A stretch of DNA of 64,000 nt from Zelopaecilomyces penicillatus (GCA_005765155.1 VCCP01000001.1:5270001-5334000), one strand, 5' to 3'. Shown: positions 22,701 through 36,122, counted from the stretch's first letter. Numbers and translations are program-made. Notes: generated from the sequence alone by a model not told the origin.

Positions 22701-23480
22701 CACCTACCACACCAAAAGGGACCAAAATCGGAAAAGGCCATGCTTAACACCACACAAAAACGACAATTGCACGAAGAACTCCATGCACAACTCCAAATCG
22801 TCCGCAACAGAATGAAACACTATACGGATCAACAAAGATTAAAGGGACCAATCTTTAAAGAGAGAGACATGGTATACCTTTTGCACTACACACCAGGCAA
22901 AAATTCTCCAAACATTACAACAACGCGACCAAGCAACAAATTGGATTTCAAGAAACTTAGACCTTTCAAAGTTAAGAAGGCCATTTCCAACACCAACTAC
23001 GAACTTTCACTACCAAAGAACATACGGTTACACCCCATATTCCACATTTCCTTACTAAGCAAGGCACCCAACAACACAAAGGAACACACAACAATACAAG
23101 TAGAAGCAATCAAAAAAGAATAGGAAGTAGAGACAATATTAGACACTAGATGGGAAAACAAGCGAAATGAATACCTCGTTAAATGGAAAGGCTTCGGACC
23201 CGAAGACAATACATGGGAACCCGCTAACCATTTGAACCACTGCCGCCCGATGCTACGACAGTTCCTTCGGAACCAATCGGCCCGGCCAAAGACCCCAAAT
23301 CAACAAACTCATCGCCCAAACCCAAGAAAGACCAATCCATCTCATTCGGAGCACCTAGGAACTGCAAATCCGACACCACATGATGCTCATGTGCCTCTAG
23401 GACAGGAACCAGATCAATCCCATCTTCAGCATCCAACTCCTCCAAACCCCGACGAACCAACTCAGAGCTTCGCTCTTTAG
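19725..23480 (+). pseudogene. Gypsy A pol: protease, reverse transcriptase, RNase H, integrase, chromodomain
   Basis: One frame throughout. Protease LVDSGAMGNYIS at 19848-19883; RT with FIPKKNSKLQLIMDYR, MPFGLTNAPATFQRMIN and VYLDNILIFS at about 20950, where the second Asp of the catalytic YxDD reads Asn (20955-20966); RNase H LETNASNYTIGAQIG and KVFTNHKNISYF; integrase zinc region HKSPIHGHQG...CITYG with one Cys lost to Tyr, core FDFIIKLP, ISDRGTAFTSKF and TYHPQTDRQTERINQ; chromodomain EYLVKWKGFGPEDNTWEP at about 23169-23222. Eight TAG stops replace Trp. It is a dead copy of a chromovirus polyprotein. Confidence 0.9.
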
Positions 23481-23933
23481 CCTTCTTCTTAAGCTTGCGG
23501 ATACAAGATAAGCGGTTTAGAGCTGAAGAGAGCTGTGACTGTAACTCAGACAATTGATCTTGGATATCTGAGATATTTTCTCCAGTTTCCTCTTCTTCGG
23601 AGTCTAAACAACAGCGTTGCTCCAAAAGTTTCATTACTAACGAAATCAGCAAGAATTGGACGTTTGGACACAACAAGAGTGCACACATGAAGATACCACC
23701 AAAACACCATCACAGGAGCGACCCCACTTCACACACGCCACACAACAGCTACTGTTTTCCGCCATACAGCAAGATTATTTTCATTTGAAACAATAAGAAC
23801 ACAGCATATCTGCTGTTTCACTGTCGAAATCCACTCCCTCAGCTAGCACAGAACGTTCGATACCATTAACAAGCACAACACACTCAATAGTCTTCTTGAA
23901 AGGACATTGCGATTTCCTAATACAACCTGACAT
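23224..23933 (-). pseudogene. Antisense accessory ORF of Gypsy A (Cys-rich N-terminus, coiled coil)
   Basis: On the strand opposite pol, a frame starts MSGCIRKSQCPFKKTIEC (23933) with a run of Cys residues (C-x-x-C pairs, later CCVACVKWGRSCDG), is broken by stops near 23780, and resumes as a 154-codon frame (from 23688) with SDIQDQLSELQSQLSSALNR, a heptad coiled coil, then LVRRGLEELDAEDG and NEMDWSFLG. Its end overlaps the chromodomain end of pol on the other strand. A related antisense frame occurs in Gypsy B. Function is unknown; the pattern suggests a nucleic-acid-binding or regulatory protein made from an antisense transcript. Confidence 0.6.
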
Positions 23934-24033
23934 CGTGAGAAACAATTCAACACGACATAAGTCCCATAACTCACAAAATATTAAAAAAGGAAGAAAAGGT
24001 ATACCTACAGGCCTTGAGGACAAGACCTTTTAA

Positions 24034-24046
24034 GAGGGAGACATCA
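24034..24046 (+). promoter_or_regulatory. Gypsy A polypurine tract region
   Basis: AGAGGGAGACATCA immediately precedes the 3' LTR start and resembles the tract before the Gypsy B 3' LTR (GGGAGGGAGACATCA). Confidence 0.55.
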
Positions 24047-24503
24047 TGTCACGACCCAACAGCCAAGGTCGTACGGTGGGCCTCGGTCACATGACTTGTG
24101 ATGTCACTAGGTACATACCGGAGGCTTGGAACTGTATGGAATTGGATCACGATTCTAAAGGTGATCCTGGGCTCAGGATCACTCTTAAAACCATGATCCA
24201 ACAAGACAGCTCACGATTCTGAGCGTAATCCAGCAATAAGGATCACAGCTCAAATCGTGATCCATGATATATATATACGCCCTCAATTTTCACTCTTTAG
24301 ACATAGCTTAGATAGTTATCAACACACTTTCAACTTCATCATATTATTCGCTACCGCTCACTACGCTGAGACTTAACCCCTGGTTACAATACTCGGTATC
24401 TATCACCAACGTGACAGACATATTGCTCAGAACGCCCCGACTCATCTACCAACATAAACCCTTTTCGTTAGGTTTATCCCTTGGGAATTCACCAAACATC
24501 ACA
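24047..24503 (+). repeat. Gypsy A 3' LTR
   Basis: 457 bp, colinear with 17019-17475. About a dozen differences, nearly all G in the 5' copy against A here. Ends TCACA followed by the ATTCA duplication. Confidence 0.93.
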
Positions 24504-27500
24504 ATTCAGCTTCTATAGTTAAGAGGGCTATAATAGTCTGTCTCTTTGCCTTCTAGCAGATAGGCCCGCTTGCTAGCTTAAAGAGATACCTATAGATGGA
24601 TTTGCTAGTAGCTTTACAGCCTGCAAAATCACTATCTGAATAGCCTAGCAGCTGAAGAGCTAGTTGTTTAGCCTGTATAAGGTCTAAAGCCTTATAAAGG
24701 ATAGCTAGTTCTTTAAAGCCTTTTAGGTATTTTAGAAGGTTCCTAGCTGTATTATAATGGTTGATATAGGCCTGTTGTATATATCAAGAAAGCCACTGTA
24801 TTAGAAAAGCTATATCAGGTCTGGAAAGAAGCATAAGATATATTAAAGTCCCTATAATCTGCTAATAAGTTTATTATTCAATAGAGATAAGAACCTTTTT
24901 TAGGGGTTCTTTTAATACTCTGGATTGTAGGGGTATAGCTGTAGGGGTTATATCTTGTAGCTGAAAGCGCTAAAGAGCCTTATCAATATACTGAGACTGG
25001 TGCAGCCATAGCTCCTTTTTAGCCCGATTACAACTGATTTGAACCCCTAAGAAGAAGGCTATAGGGCCTCTATCTTCTATAATAAAGACCTTATTTAACA
25101 GGCGTTTTAGCTTGTTAATATAGGGTAGGTCCAGCCCTATAATAAGGCAGTCATCAATGTAGGTAATAATAAAGGTGTTAGTCTGAGCATTGATAAAGAC
25201 AGCTGGGTTAGAGATTAAGGGTTGGAACCCTAGAATAGCTAGCAGCTTAATTAGCTGCTGTTACCATTTATAGGGACCTTGCTTTAGCCTATATAGGGCC
25301 TTTTTTAGCAGGATAACCTGTTTTATAGCAGGGTTATAGCCAAGCTTGGCTAATAAAGCTGCTAAAGGCTGGTTTCCAGGGGTCTGGGTCTCTATAAAGG
25401 AAGACAGGCCTTCTAGAAATTCTATAAAAATATCCTCAGATAACTGGCTATTTAAAAAAGCCCTTATAAAATCAATTTGCTTGATTTCCCAGTTATAAAA
25501 GGCTGCTAAAGCTAGTAAAATCCGCTAGGTGGGGGGAATACTAATAGCTGTGAAGGTTTTAAAGTAGTCTTTTCCTTCAATTTATATAAAACCCTTTATA
25601 ACAAGCCTAGCCTTATATTTTAAGGGCTGATTTTGTAAATCCTTCTTAAGCTTAAAAACAAGCCTATTTTTCAGGATTTTTCAGTCTTTTAAAACCTCTG
25701 AAAAAGGGATAAAATACATGACTTTAGCTTATAGAATTTGATGGAATTCGCTATAAATAGCGCTAATCCACTGTTCCTTAGCAGGGTCTTCTAAGGCTTG
25801 TTTCTAGCCAGCAGGTTCTAAAGAAGCCTTAGCAGTGAATTTTGCCTTTAGCTTATAGCAGATATCTATAGGGTAGGCAAGATCTAGCTGTATAGGTTCA
25901 GAGTCTTCTAACAGCTGTTCAGGCTGTTCAGTAGGCTGTGGTAATTGTATTACAGGCTGTGATACAGGCTGTGGCAGCTGTTATAGCGGTTGTGGCAGCT
26001 GTTATAGCGTCTATAGTACAGGCTCTGGCAGTTAAATAGGTCTTCTGGCTTGATCAAGGGCTTATAAATCAGTCAGATCCTTTAGGGTAGGTTGATCTGT
26101 TGATTTTGGCAGGGTGTAAAGCTCTTCTAATTCTCCCTCTAAGCTAGAAGGGCTCTAAAGATTATGAAAATTGCCCTTTAAACCCTGGCTTATAAGGCCT
26201 ATTCCTTCTATAATATAAAGAAAAGAGGTCTTAGTTACCTACCAGTAAGAGAGTATATAGATCAAATAGACATTTTTACCTAGTATAGCTAGCAGCCTGG
26301 CTGGTTCTGTTTTAGGGCTTAGTTTAGCACCTTATTAGCACTTCTCAGCAGGGATAACAACCTTATAATATACTCCAATAGCTCTATAGGCTGTTAAATT
26401 TGGTTTATTAGCTACTAGAGCTGGTTTTAGCTCTTGTAAGAAGAGCTATAGCGGGCTGAGGTCCCTGTTTATAACCACTATACAGTTAATAAGGTTAACT
26501 ATAGCAGGTAAAATAGCGGTCCAGAGAAAAAGTAACAGCTGGGCCCAGATTATAATAGCTTGTAATCAGTCTAAAATAACCCTTATAGAGCGTTCTAGCA
26601 GGCTATTTTGCTTATGAATATAAGGGCTAGATATACTAAAACCAATACCTTTGCTTATTAGCCAGTCTTTTAGCAGTGCTAAGACCTCTTTTCTACCATT
26701 AAAATACAGCTATAGAGGGTATTTTTTATAATGGGCTTTTAGTCCTCTAAATAGTCCCTTTATAATAGAGAAGATAGTATAACCTTCCTTATTAAATAGT
26801 AAAAAAACCATTCAATAACAGGATTTTCTTTCTATTAAAATAAGCCCTATAAAGAGCTTATTATAAGGGATTGGTTTTATCTAAAATATGTCTCCCTCTA
26901 TAACCTCTAGCACTTCTAGCAGGTCTAGAATCAGGCTTTTAGAGGGTCTATATACTGATTTAGCCTGTATATATACTAAATAGAAGAAATCTGCTTCTTT
27001 TATAGCAGTAAAATCAGATAAGCCCGCTGAAATTTTAGCGGTCTTCTTTAGCAGCTGTAGGCCAATATAGCTGAGACGGATGTGCCAAATTCCTGCTAGC
27101 TGTAGCAGCTTTTAATAGCTAGTTTTAGCTGAAAGACCTGTATCTCCCTCTGTAACAGTGTTTTCAGAGGGTTCTAGAAGGGATATAGCATCTTCTAGTG
27201 GGTCTTGTGGCAGGCCTGAGTCTGGATCAGGGCTTTCTGGTGTGTATAGGCCTGAAATTTCAGGGCTTTTTGTTGGTTCCAGCAGCTGTTTAGCTGGTTC
27301 AAAGGGCTCAGTGAGGTCCTCATACATGCCAGGGGGGGGTTTGGAGGTGATTTCAACCGCTATTGGATAGCTATAATAGTGGTTGGAAGGCCCTGTAAAT
27401 TCAGGTGTGGGCTTCCCTTTTTGCTAAAGGAAGAAGCCGTGTTTAGTGAAGTTTAGCAGTCCACAGCAGGTTCGGTCCACTGTAAATAGCTTCTCTCACA

Positions 27501-28932
27501 GAAGTGTACCACCAGAAGCATAATGCTTTACCCCACTCACTATATTTATATCCATATCAGGGATATATAGTGCATTTTTTAGCTCTAGAGTGCTATAAGT
27601 CCTGGGTTCAAGCCCTATAAGCACTGTAAATACAGCTGTTCCAGATCCTTTTGGATAGATTAGACCGCCACCAGTTGTTATAGGCCTTGGTTTCTTACTA
27701 TAGATGCTATAACTAGTAAAGAGGGTTCTGTTATTAATGATATGGCATGTCGAGCCAGTGTCGTATAGCAGGGCGTTCTTCAGATTGGCGTTATGATGAG
27801 TGCTATAAGCTGATTCTTTAGGCTCTATAGCTTCTAAACCTTCTGTATCAGATTCAGAATCAGAGCTCTAGGTGCTGGCTGCAGTGTTCCAGTCACCTGT
27901 AGATAGGTTATAAGTGCCTATTATAAAGGAAGCTTTATCAGGTTCCTTGCTGCTAGTAGCAGGCTTCTTTGTCTTTTTATCCTTCTGAAAGGGCTTATAA
28001 GGCTGTTTTTCAGTGGATTTAGACGGTTTTTCCTTCTTTTTAAAGTCCTTATAGGTCTTTTTAGAAGGTTCCTCAGCTTCTCTAGCCCTATAAGAGCTAG
28101 CTTTTACAACTGAAGAGCTTTTATCTTATAGCTCTTTTAGCAAGTCCGTCATAAGGAACTGTAAATTCAGGGCATCTAGTGAAGTGCCAAGCACTGTATG
28201 AATCCTGATATTATTCCTTTGGCGTTCAGCCCACTATAGGAAAGCTTCTTTTACAGCCTTCAGATACTGATTTATCTGATCTATGGGCTATATAGTAACT
28301 GAAGCTAATTATAGCTTAGCAAGTCGAGTATTGAATTCGCTATTAAATGCCTCTATAGAGCCTTTATAGCTGTTGAAGCTAAGCTTGTGAAAGGCGCTAT
28401 AGAGGGTTCCGCGCTGTAGGGTAGCACTGCGGCAGTATTGCTTATTCAGTATTTGATAAGCTTCCAGCAGTGTTATAACTTAACTTATAAAGGCTTGTGG
28501 GTGCTGTGAGCAGCTGTTATGAAGTAATAGAAGTAAAATAGTCTGATGGTGGTTGCTAAGGCTAAGGCTTATAGTGGGGTTTAAAAGAAAAGTAGGTAAT
28601 CCAAGTGCCTGTAACTGGATTGACAGGGCCTGAAGCCATTGGTCATAGTTGTCAGGGCCCCTTAACCTATAAGCTTCTGGAAAGGCCTGTATTTTCTTGG
28701 ATAGCTCTTTTAAAGCTAGGTCCCCTAGTATATTTATAGGCTATACTGGCTATAATAGCGATTGAGGTGGCTTAGATTGAGGTTGTGGCGGTTCTTTAGT
28801 AGTCTTAGTAGCTATGGCCACTATAAATTGGGCCTGTAGCTGTTGTAGTTGCTGTGTGAGCTCCTGTATCTAAGACCGAAGAGCTTATAATTCTAATGAA
28901 TTCTCTTTCATTGGAAGGTCCTGACCTGACAT
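24504..28932 (-). pseudogene. Copia gag-pol, main part
   Basis: Read on the minus strand from ATG at 28932 (MSGQDLPMKENS): gag-like region with GPDNYDQWLQAL and FHKLSFNSYKGSIEAFNSEFN; basic linker; protease LYDTGSTCHIINN (DTGS at 27751-27762); pre-integrase GIWHIRLSYIGLQLLK (near 27080); integrase core through about 26580-27000, ending SSPYIHKQNSLLERSIRVILD; and reverse transcriptase with the catalytic TYIDDCLIIGLDLP (YIDD at 25150-25161, intact). The PR-IN-RT-RH order defines Copia. Many TAG/TAA stops at Trp and Gln codons show RIP. The RNase H domain is cut by Gypsy A at 24504. Confidence 0.85.
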
Positions 28933-28967
28933 TTTCAGGGTTAGACTACTATAGCTAGTGATTATAG

Positions 28968-29397
28968 TATCATGACCCAATGATATGGTCGTATAATAGG
29001 CCGGTTATATGACCTAAGGAAGGTATATATTATAGAGGAAAGGGGATCAGTTATAATAGATCAATGGGATTATTATAAGAATAGTAATGAGCTAGGTGAG
29101 CCAGTAACTTAGATCACCCAGATCACCACTTATATAGTAAGTGATCCAAGTGATCCATAATATATATATATACCCTTAATTTTTATTCTTTAGATATAGC
29201 TTAGATAGTTATTAATATACTTTCAACTTTATTATATTATTCGCTATCGCTCACTATACTAATACTTAACCCCTGGTTATAATACTTTATATCCATTATC
29301 AACATGATAGACTATATTGCTTAGAATGCCCCAACTCATCTGCCAATATAAACCCCTTTTATTAGGTTTATCCCTTAGGAATTCATTAAATATTATA
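28968..29397 (+). repeat. Gypsy B 5' LTR
   Basis: 430 bp, aligned with 36123-36552. It begins TATCATGACCC (TG to TA by RIP) and is much more AT-rich than its partner. Confidence 0.9.
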
Positions 29398-29479
29398 TAT
29401 TAATAACTCTTATTTAATGGGTTACTATATTACCCTAAGCAATATTACTATTTTATAAGATAGCTCCTTAAACCCCTAT

Positions 29480-31895
29480 CTTATCCAGAAGTACTAATCA
29501 AGGAGGCACTCTTAATACTCCTACTAATAATAATCTAAATATAAAGATAGATAAAGAGAAAGAAGACAATAATAACATCAAGATCAAAGGACTCCAAGAA
29601 GATATTCTCACACTAAAGGAAACCAATAGACACTTTAAACAAATGCTAGAGGAGGAATGCAAGGGATATACAGAAGAAGCAAAAATAGCCAAGCTCACCA
29701 CCGAAACCTTATAACTCCAGATCAAACAGCTTCTTAAGAATATAAAAATCCAAGTGAAACAGTATAGATATAGGTTAGAAACAGTTGCAGCACAGATACA
29801 CACCAGAAAGGATACCAGAGAAATCTTAAAGCCACGAATACCTAAGCCTTTTGATAGCATTCCAAGCAAACTTCAAGGGTTTCTTACCCAACTCCACGCT
29901 TTCTTTCTATACTATCCAACACAATTCCAGCTCGAACCAATCAAAGTAAGGTACACCACAGGGCTCCTTATCGAAACCGCACTTACCTAATTTGAACCAA
30001 CACTTCAGGATTATATTAATAATACCTCAATAAGCACCTTAAAGGAAAAAACTAATCTAATCTTCGCCAACTATAACATCTTTGAATAATAACTCCTAAA
30101 TACCTTTGGATTATTAAATAAGAAATAACAAGCCAAATAATACTTATATAACCTCCACCAGACAGGATCTACCTCAGACTATATTACAAAGTTCTGACAG
30201 ATCTTATCCAAACTACCTGAAAAGGATAAGCAAATATGTATGGAAACCCTATACTATGGACTTAAGTTAGAAGTCAAGGACGAGTTGTATAAAGAAGTCC
30301 AACCGGACTCCTTCATAGAATATTACGCTATAGCTATCACCATCAACAACAGACAACACTCACACTAATAAGAAAAGAAGTACAAAGGACAAAACTGGAA
30401 ACCAACTCACTTTGGATTTCAACCATAGTAATAACAATATAAGATAAACCATAATTAACAACGAAATGACCCTAATACCTTACCAATTCGCATAGATCTT
30501 AATACTACTTAATAAAAGGATATAATAAAAGTCTAATATTACAACTATAATAAATATAAATATATCGCCCAGTAATGCAAATAACCCAAGAAAGACAAGA
30601 AACCTTAGAAGCCAATACCAAATACACAATAAAGCGCATATACCATAGCCAGAGATAGACAAACCCTAGCTATAATAGGATAAAGAGGATAAGGACAAGG
30701 ACAACCCAGAAACTATAAACACCCCATACCCCAACAATTACCAATACTATGAACTATACTAATCTAATCCAGTACTATATAATAGGATTAATAATTGGAT
30801 ATAGATATAGATAAGAAAGAGTACTTCAAAAAGATTCTGGACCAATAAATAATCCCTGCTATAAACAATAAAAACACCCTGGTTAAAGATGAAATAATAA
30901 GCAATAGCTTGGACTCCAGCTTTTTAGAATCCAAGAGTAAAGAACCTCTTAGGATAACTTAATACTATACTATACTATATCCACCACCTAAGAGTACTGC
31001 TTATAAATACCTTAAAGAAGCAGCAATTAAACTTATATAAGTATCAAGCTATATAAACAGAGTCAACCTTCAACTCATAATCATTAAATACATTCATAAA
31101 TAGATATTAGAAGAAGGCCTAGGCATCCCTATCCTAGGAGATCACCTTAAAAGAGCCTTTATATTGAAAACCAACTATAGCAAACATAAAGATAATCATA
31201 TACTCCTAGACCCTAATTATGTTTTCTATAGTGAAATCAATTAGATATTATATATTGATTTCTCTTGTTTTTAATACCAGAAAACAAAAATCCAGAATGA
31301 ATTCTTCCTATATTATATAGGAGTATAAGGAATCAAGAATATCCTTATAGGAGATCAATTCATTGACTAGTATAAGGCTGAGTACTTTATACCTTTTGGA
31401 ATTGGTATGTTTAAACCATACCCTAAGACCCTAGAAGAATATAAACAAGGAGCCAAAAACAAAGACTATAAGTCTATCTATTACAAGGTCCATAAATAGG
31501 AAAAGCTTGAATTAGAATATAATAGACCACAACTCACAGATTATAGAAAAGAGGACTTATATAATTACACCAATCTTAAGTATAATATACACTCACAATA
31601 GAAGCTGATATAATAGTACGAAAAATGACTACTAGAAGACAGTATCCCAGGAAGAACTTAATACAAAGCCATAATAACGATTAACTATAACAAACCTTGA
31701 TACAGACAATATACAGAAGAAAACAAATACATATACAAGAAAATAAAGAACCTCTATAAACAAGAATTCAACTTCCAAACCCATAAAGGAAGTCAAGCTG
31801 ATTAAACTCTATACTATATAATCACTTAAGGCTTAGACAGAATAAATTACAATAGACCATACAAGAAATACAATCCTAAAAACTCAAAAAACAAA
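29480..31895 (+). pseudogene. Gypsy B gag remnant
   Basis: The 5' part differs from Gypsy A but is again rich in charged, helix-forming residues (a 78-codon fragment at 29754-29990 contains RIPKPFDSIPSKLQGFLTQLHAF). From about 30300 it follows Gypsy A, including the zinc-knuckle region (near 30530-30580), the long C-terminal extension and the A-AAA-AAC heptamer near its end. It is disrupted by many RIP stops. Confidence 0.75.
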
Positions 31896-34800
31896 TAAAG
31901 TCGCCTATAAGAAGGTTATAGCACAACCCCCCATAAAAGACCCTCTATATAATAGGTACCAATAGGCTTAAACTAATAATAGAAATACAGATCATAGAAC
32001 ATTATTTTCACACTCTAGTAGATAGCAAAGCAATAGGCAATTATATATCACCAAAAGCTATAAATCATATATAATTGCTATGGTATAATAAGAAAGAACC
32101 ATATCCCTTATATAACCTTGAAGGGAATACCTTCACCTATAATAGAGGATAGATCAATAAAGAGACTAATCATCTCCAATTCAAAGTCCAAGGACATTAA
32201 GACAATACTATATTTAATATAATAGATACTAGAGAATACAAACTTGTATTAGGCCATCCCTGATTATTTAATAGTAACCCATAGATCAATTAAAAGACAG
32301 GCCAGATACAATAGAGCGATATTATATCATCCCTAAAAGATCACAAAGATCTAATAATAATAAGCAAAGCAAAGAAAATATGCTTTATAGCTACCAAGAA
32401 GAGCCTCCCACCAGGAAACCACACCAAAAAACAATATAATAATCAACAATAACAAACCCAATAGGTTATTACCACCCTTAGGATAATAATAGAGCAACTA
32501 CAAGAACACTCCAAAAACAAATCACCCTTAGATATAGAAAAACGACTTGCACCTATATCAGAAGAATACCATAAGTACATCAAACTATTTCGCAAAGAAC
32601 TCAAAATAAAGCTCCCCTTATACAATTAATAGGACCATGAAATTCAGATCATAGATAGAAAGAAGCCTACTTTCACCAAGATCTACACACTTAATACCAA
32701 GGAACTCAAGACATTGCAAGAATACCTCAATGAAATGCTTAAAAAGGGATATATTCAACCATCCATATCCAAAGCAGGATACCCTATTATATTTATACCA
32801 AAAAAGAATAGCAAGCTATAACTAGTTATAAACTACTGATTATTAAATATAATCATAATCAAGGATCAAACACCCCTACCATTGATCAATAAACTATACG
32901 ATCGATTATATAAAATAAACTGGTTTACTACCCTAGACCTTAAAGGCATATATAACTTAATTCAAATAAAGAAAGGTAATAAATAGAAAACCACTTTTAA
33001 AACCAAGTTTAGACTTTTCAAGTATCTGATAATACCTTTTAGCCTAACTAATACCTCTATAATATTCCAATATATAATCAATAATATTCTCTGAAAGCAT
33101 TTGGACATCTTTATAATAGTATACCTAGATAATATCCTGATCTTCTTCTAAATGAAAGAAGAATATAGAGAATATATCTATAAGGTATTACAACTACTCT
33201 AAGATAATAATCTTCTTATTAAATCAGAAAAATATAAATTTCATAAACAAATAATTACCTTCCTAGGATATATCTTCTTATCAGATAAAATTCAAATAGA
33301 ATCAGTGAAAATCGCTGCAGTATATGATTGATCGATATTATAAAACATTATAAATATACAAGAGTTTTTAGGCTTTACCAATTACTACCGAAAATTTATC
33401 CACAACTATAATAAAATAGCCGCGCCACTCATTGAATATACTAAGAAAGATCGTAAATTCCTATAGAAACCCAATATAGATACTATATTTAAAGAACTCA
33501 AGAAGCGAATCTATAAAGAACCTATACTAGCGATATATAATCCAGATAAGCCTATAGAACTAGAAACTAATACTTCAAACTATACCATCAAAGCCTAGAT
33601 TAAACAATAGGACAATAAAGGAAGACTATAATCTATCACCTTCTACTCCAAAAAGCTCTATAAAGCAGAACTCAATTATCCAATTTACAATAAAGAATTC
33701 ATAGTAATCATCAAAGCTTTTAACAAATTCTCATACTACTTACAAGGAAGCAATCATAGAATAAAGGTTTTTATTAATCATAAGAATATCTCTTACTTCA
33801 CCACCATACAAAAGTTAAACACATAACAAACCCACTATATAGAAACCCTTACAGACTACAACTATAAAATCATCCACCATAAAGGATCTAAGAATAATAG
33901 AGCAGATACTCTAAGCCAACAAAGCAACCATAATAACAGAAAGCCACATCATAAAGAACAAATCTTCCAACTATCTAAATCAGATACCCTATAGATAAAG
34001 CTGAATACAACTTATTGCATTATATCAGCCAACCCTATCCTTAAACAGATTAAACAAGCATACTCCTCTAAGGACCTTACAAGAACACCTAAAAGAACAC
34101 TATAAAAAGATAGACACTACAAATACAATAGAAAACTCTAAATATCTAAAAAACTCCAGGAAACCATCATACAAGAACTACATGAATCCCCTATTCATAG
34201 TCATCAAGGAATTACAAAGACCACAGAACAAGCACAAAGATACTACAGATTCAAAGGACTACAACAAGTAATCCAGAAGATCATAAGTAACTGCATCACT
34301 TATAGACAAATTAAGCTAGCAAGACACAAACTATATAGGGAGTTACAACCACTACCAATACCTATACAACCATAGGAATCAGTATCATTTAACTTTATTA
34401 TCAAACTACCCTTATTAGTAGAACCCCTTACAGAAGTAGCCTATAACTTAATATAAGTTATTATAGAAAGACTAATAAAGTTCTTATACTTTATACCCTA
34501 CCTTAAAGCAAGCTCAATAGAAGATCTTATCTATAGCTTCAATAGAGTGATAATAAGCTCATATAGCTTATCAAAGGAAATCATCTTCGATAGAGGAATA
34601 ACCTTTATCTCTAAGTTTTAGCAAGGATTAATAGGATATCTTAGGACCAAACACAAACTCAATACCACCTATCATCCACAAATAGACAAACAAATAGAAT
34701 AAATCAATCAAATTATAGAAGGATACTTACATACTTATATCAATTACCACCAAGACGATTAAGTAAAGCATCTACCAACCATATAACTAGCCTATAATAC

Positions 34801-35400
34801 ATCTATTTCTAAATCAATATAACTTACACTAATATACACTAATTATAGATTCACACCGGAAGCATTTCACCTACCACATTAAGAAGGACCAAAATCAGAA
34901 AAAGCCATGCTTAATACTATACAAAAACGATAATTGTATAAAGAACTCCATACACAACTCTAAATCATCCATAATAGAATAAAACATTATACAGATTAAC
35001 AAAGATTAAAAGGACCAACCTTTAAAGAGGAAGATATGATATACCTTTTATACTATATACCAGGCAAAACCTCCCCAAACATTACAACAATATAACCAAG
35101 CAATAAATTAGATTTCAAGAAACTTAAATTATTCAAGGTTAAGAAAATCATTTCCAAAACCAACTATAAACTTTCACTACCAAAGAATATATAGTTATAC
35201 CCTATATTTTATATCTCCTTACTAAATCAAGCACCAGACAATACAAAAGAACACATAGACATCACAGTGCATACAGTAGAAGAGGAATAGGAAGTCAAAA
35301 CAATCATAGATCACAGACTAAACAATAATAAAAAAGAATACCTAATTAAATAGAAAGGATTCAGACCTAAGGAAAACTTATAGGAGCCCCCTAACCACCT
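31890..35400 (+). pseudogene. Gypsy B pol remnant
   Basis: Colinear with Gypsy A pol. The protease motif reads LVDSKAIGN near 32017, the RT catalytic motif reads YLDN near 33122, and the integrase core, including the HPQ-D-Q-E region near 34670, is recognisable but full of stops. A degenerate chromodomain (EYLIK-KGF) lies near 35335-35400. Confidence 0.8.
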
Positions 35401-35404
35401 AAAC

Positions 35405-35712
35405 CATTATTAACCCCTAATACAACAATACCACCAGAGGGCAAGGAGCCATCCTAGAAAATCGAGTTCCAATCAATCACATCAAAACCCCTCAATGACT
35501 AGATCTCAATCACCGCATCCAACTCTACCCACTCAGCCACATCCAGATCATCCAACAACTGCAAACCCCACTTCACCATCTCATAACCTCATAACACCAT
35601 AGATTAACACTAGCGATACAAACAACTTAATCATGCTACCGCAGCGGACACCGCCTCCTATACTGCCTAAAGCTATTTCTCCATCTCTTCCTTCTCTCGC
35701 TCAATACAATTC
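35405..35712 (-). pseudogene. Antisense accessory ORF remnant of Gypsy B
   Basis: Minus-strand reading gives EREKEEMEK, AVSAAVA-LS-LYR, then YEMVKWGLQLLDDLDVAEW and FDVIDWNSIF, separated by stops that are all explained by CAG/CAA or CGA changing to stop. The layout (coiled coil, basic link, RGLxxLxxLD, DW motif) is the same as in the antisense frame of Gypsy A. Confidence 0.55.
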
Positions 35713-36122
35713 TTTTCTAATAGAATCTTCACAACTAGATAGACCAGTTACCTTCCAGAAAGTAAAACGAAATAGAAAAACTTACCTAAGGATATAGTTA
35801 TCCCTGAACCATCACAAGAACGACCATAACGAACGCATTCCAAGCAACAGGAAATTACTTCAATCATACAACACATCAAGTAACATTAAGAACAAAAGGA
35901 ACAAGGCATAACAATATCACCAATACCCTCAATAAGAATCGCAAGACTCTTATACTAATCAGTCTTCTGACTAGTATAATGTTTTAAGATACCTTAAGGC
36001 ATTATATTAAAAACATAAAAAAAGAAGAAAGGAACCACACCTACAATTATAGCTAGGATTACATTTTTACACAGGAACAACCAACAAGCCTTAAGGACAA
36101 GACCATTGGGAGGGAGACATCA

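Larger units (their letters stand above)
17019..24503 (+). mobile_element. Gypsy A: Ty3/Gypsy chromovirus, lightly RIP-mutated
   Basis: Full-length element of 7,485 bp with 457-bp LTRs, flanked by the 5-bp duplication ATTCA (17014-17018 and 24504-24508). It carries gag, then pol (protease, reverse transcriptase, RNase H, integrase, chromodomain) in one frame, a purine tract before the 3' LTR and an antisense ORF at the 3' end. All stop codons I see in gag and pol replace Trp (TGG to TAG, once TAA), and LTR differences are G-to-A on the plus strand, so it has been through RIP and is inactive. It is inserted in the Copia RNase H region. Confidence 0.93.
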
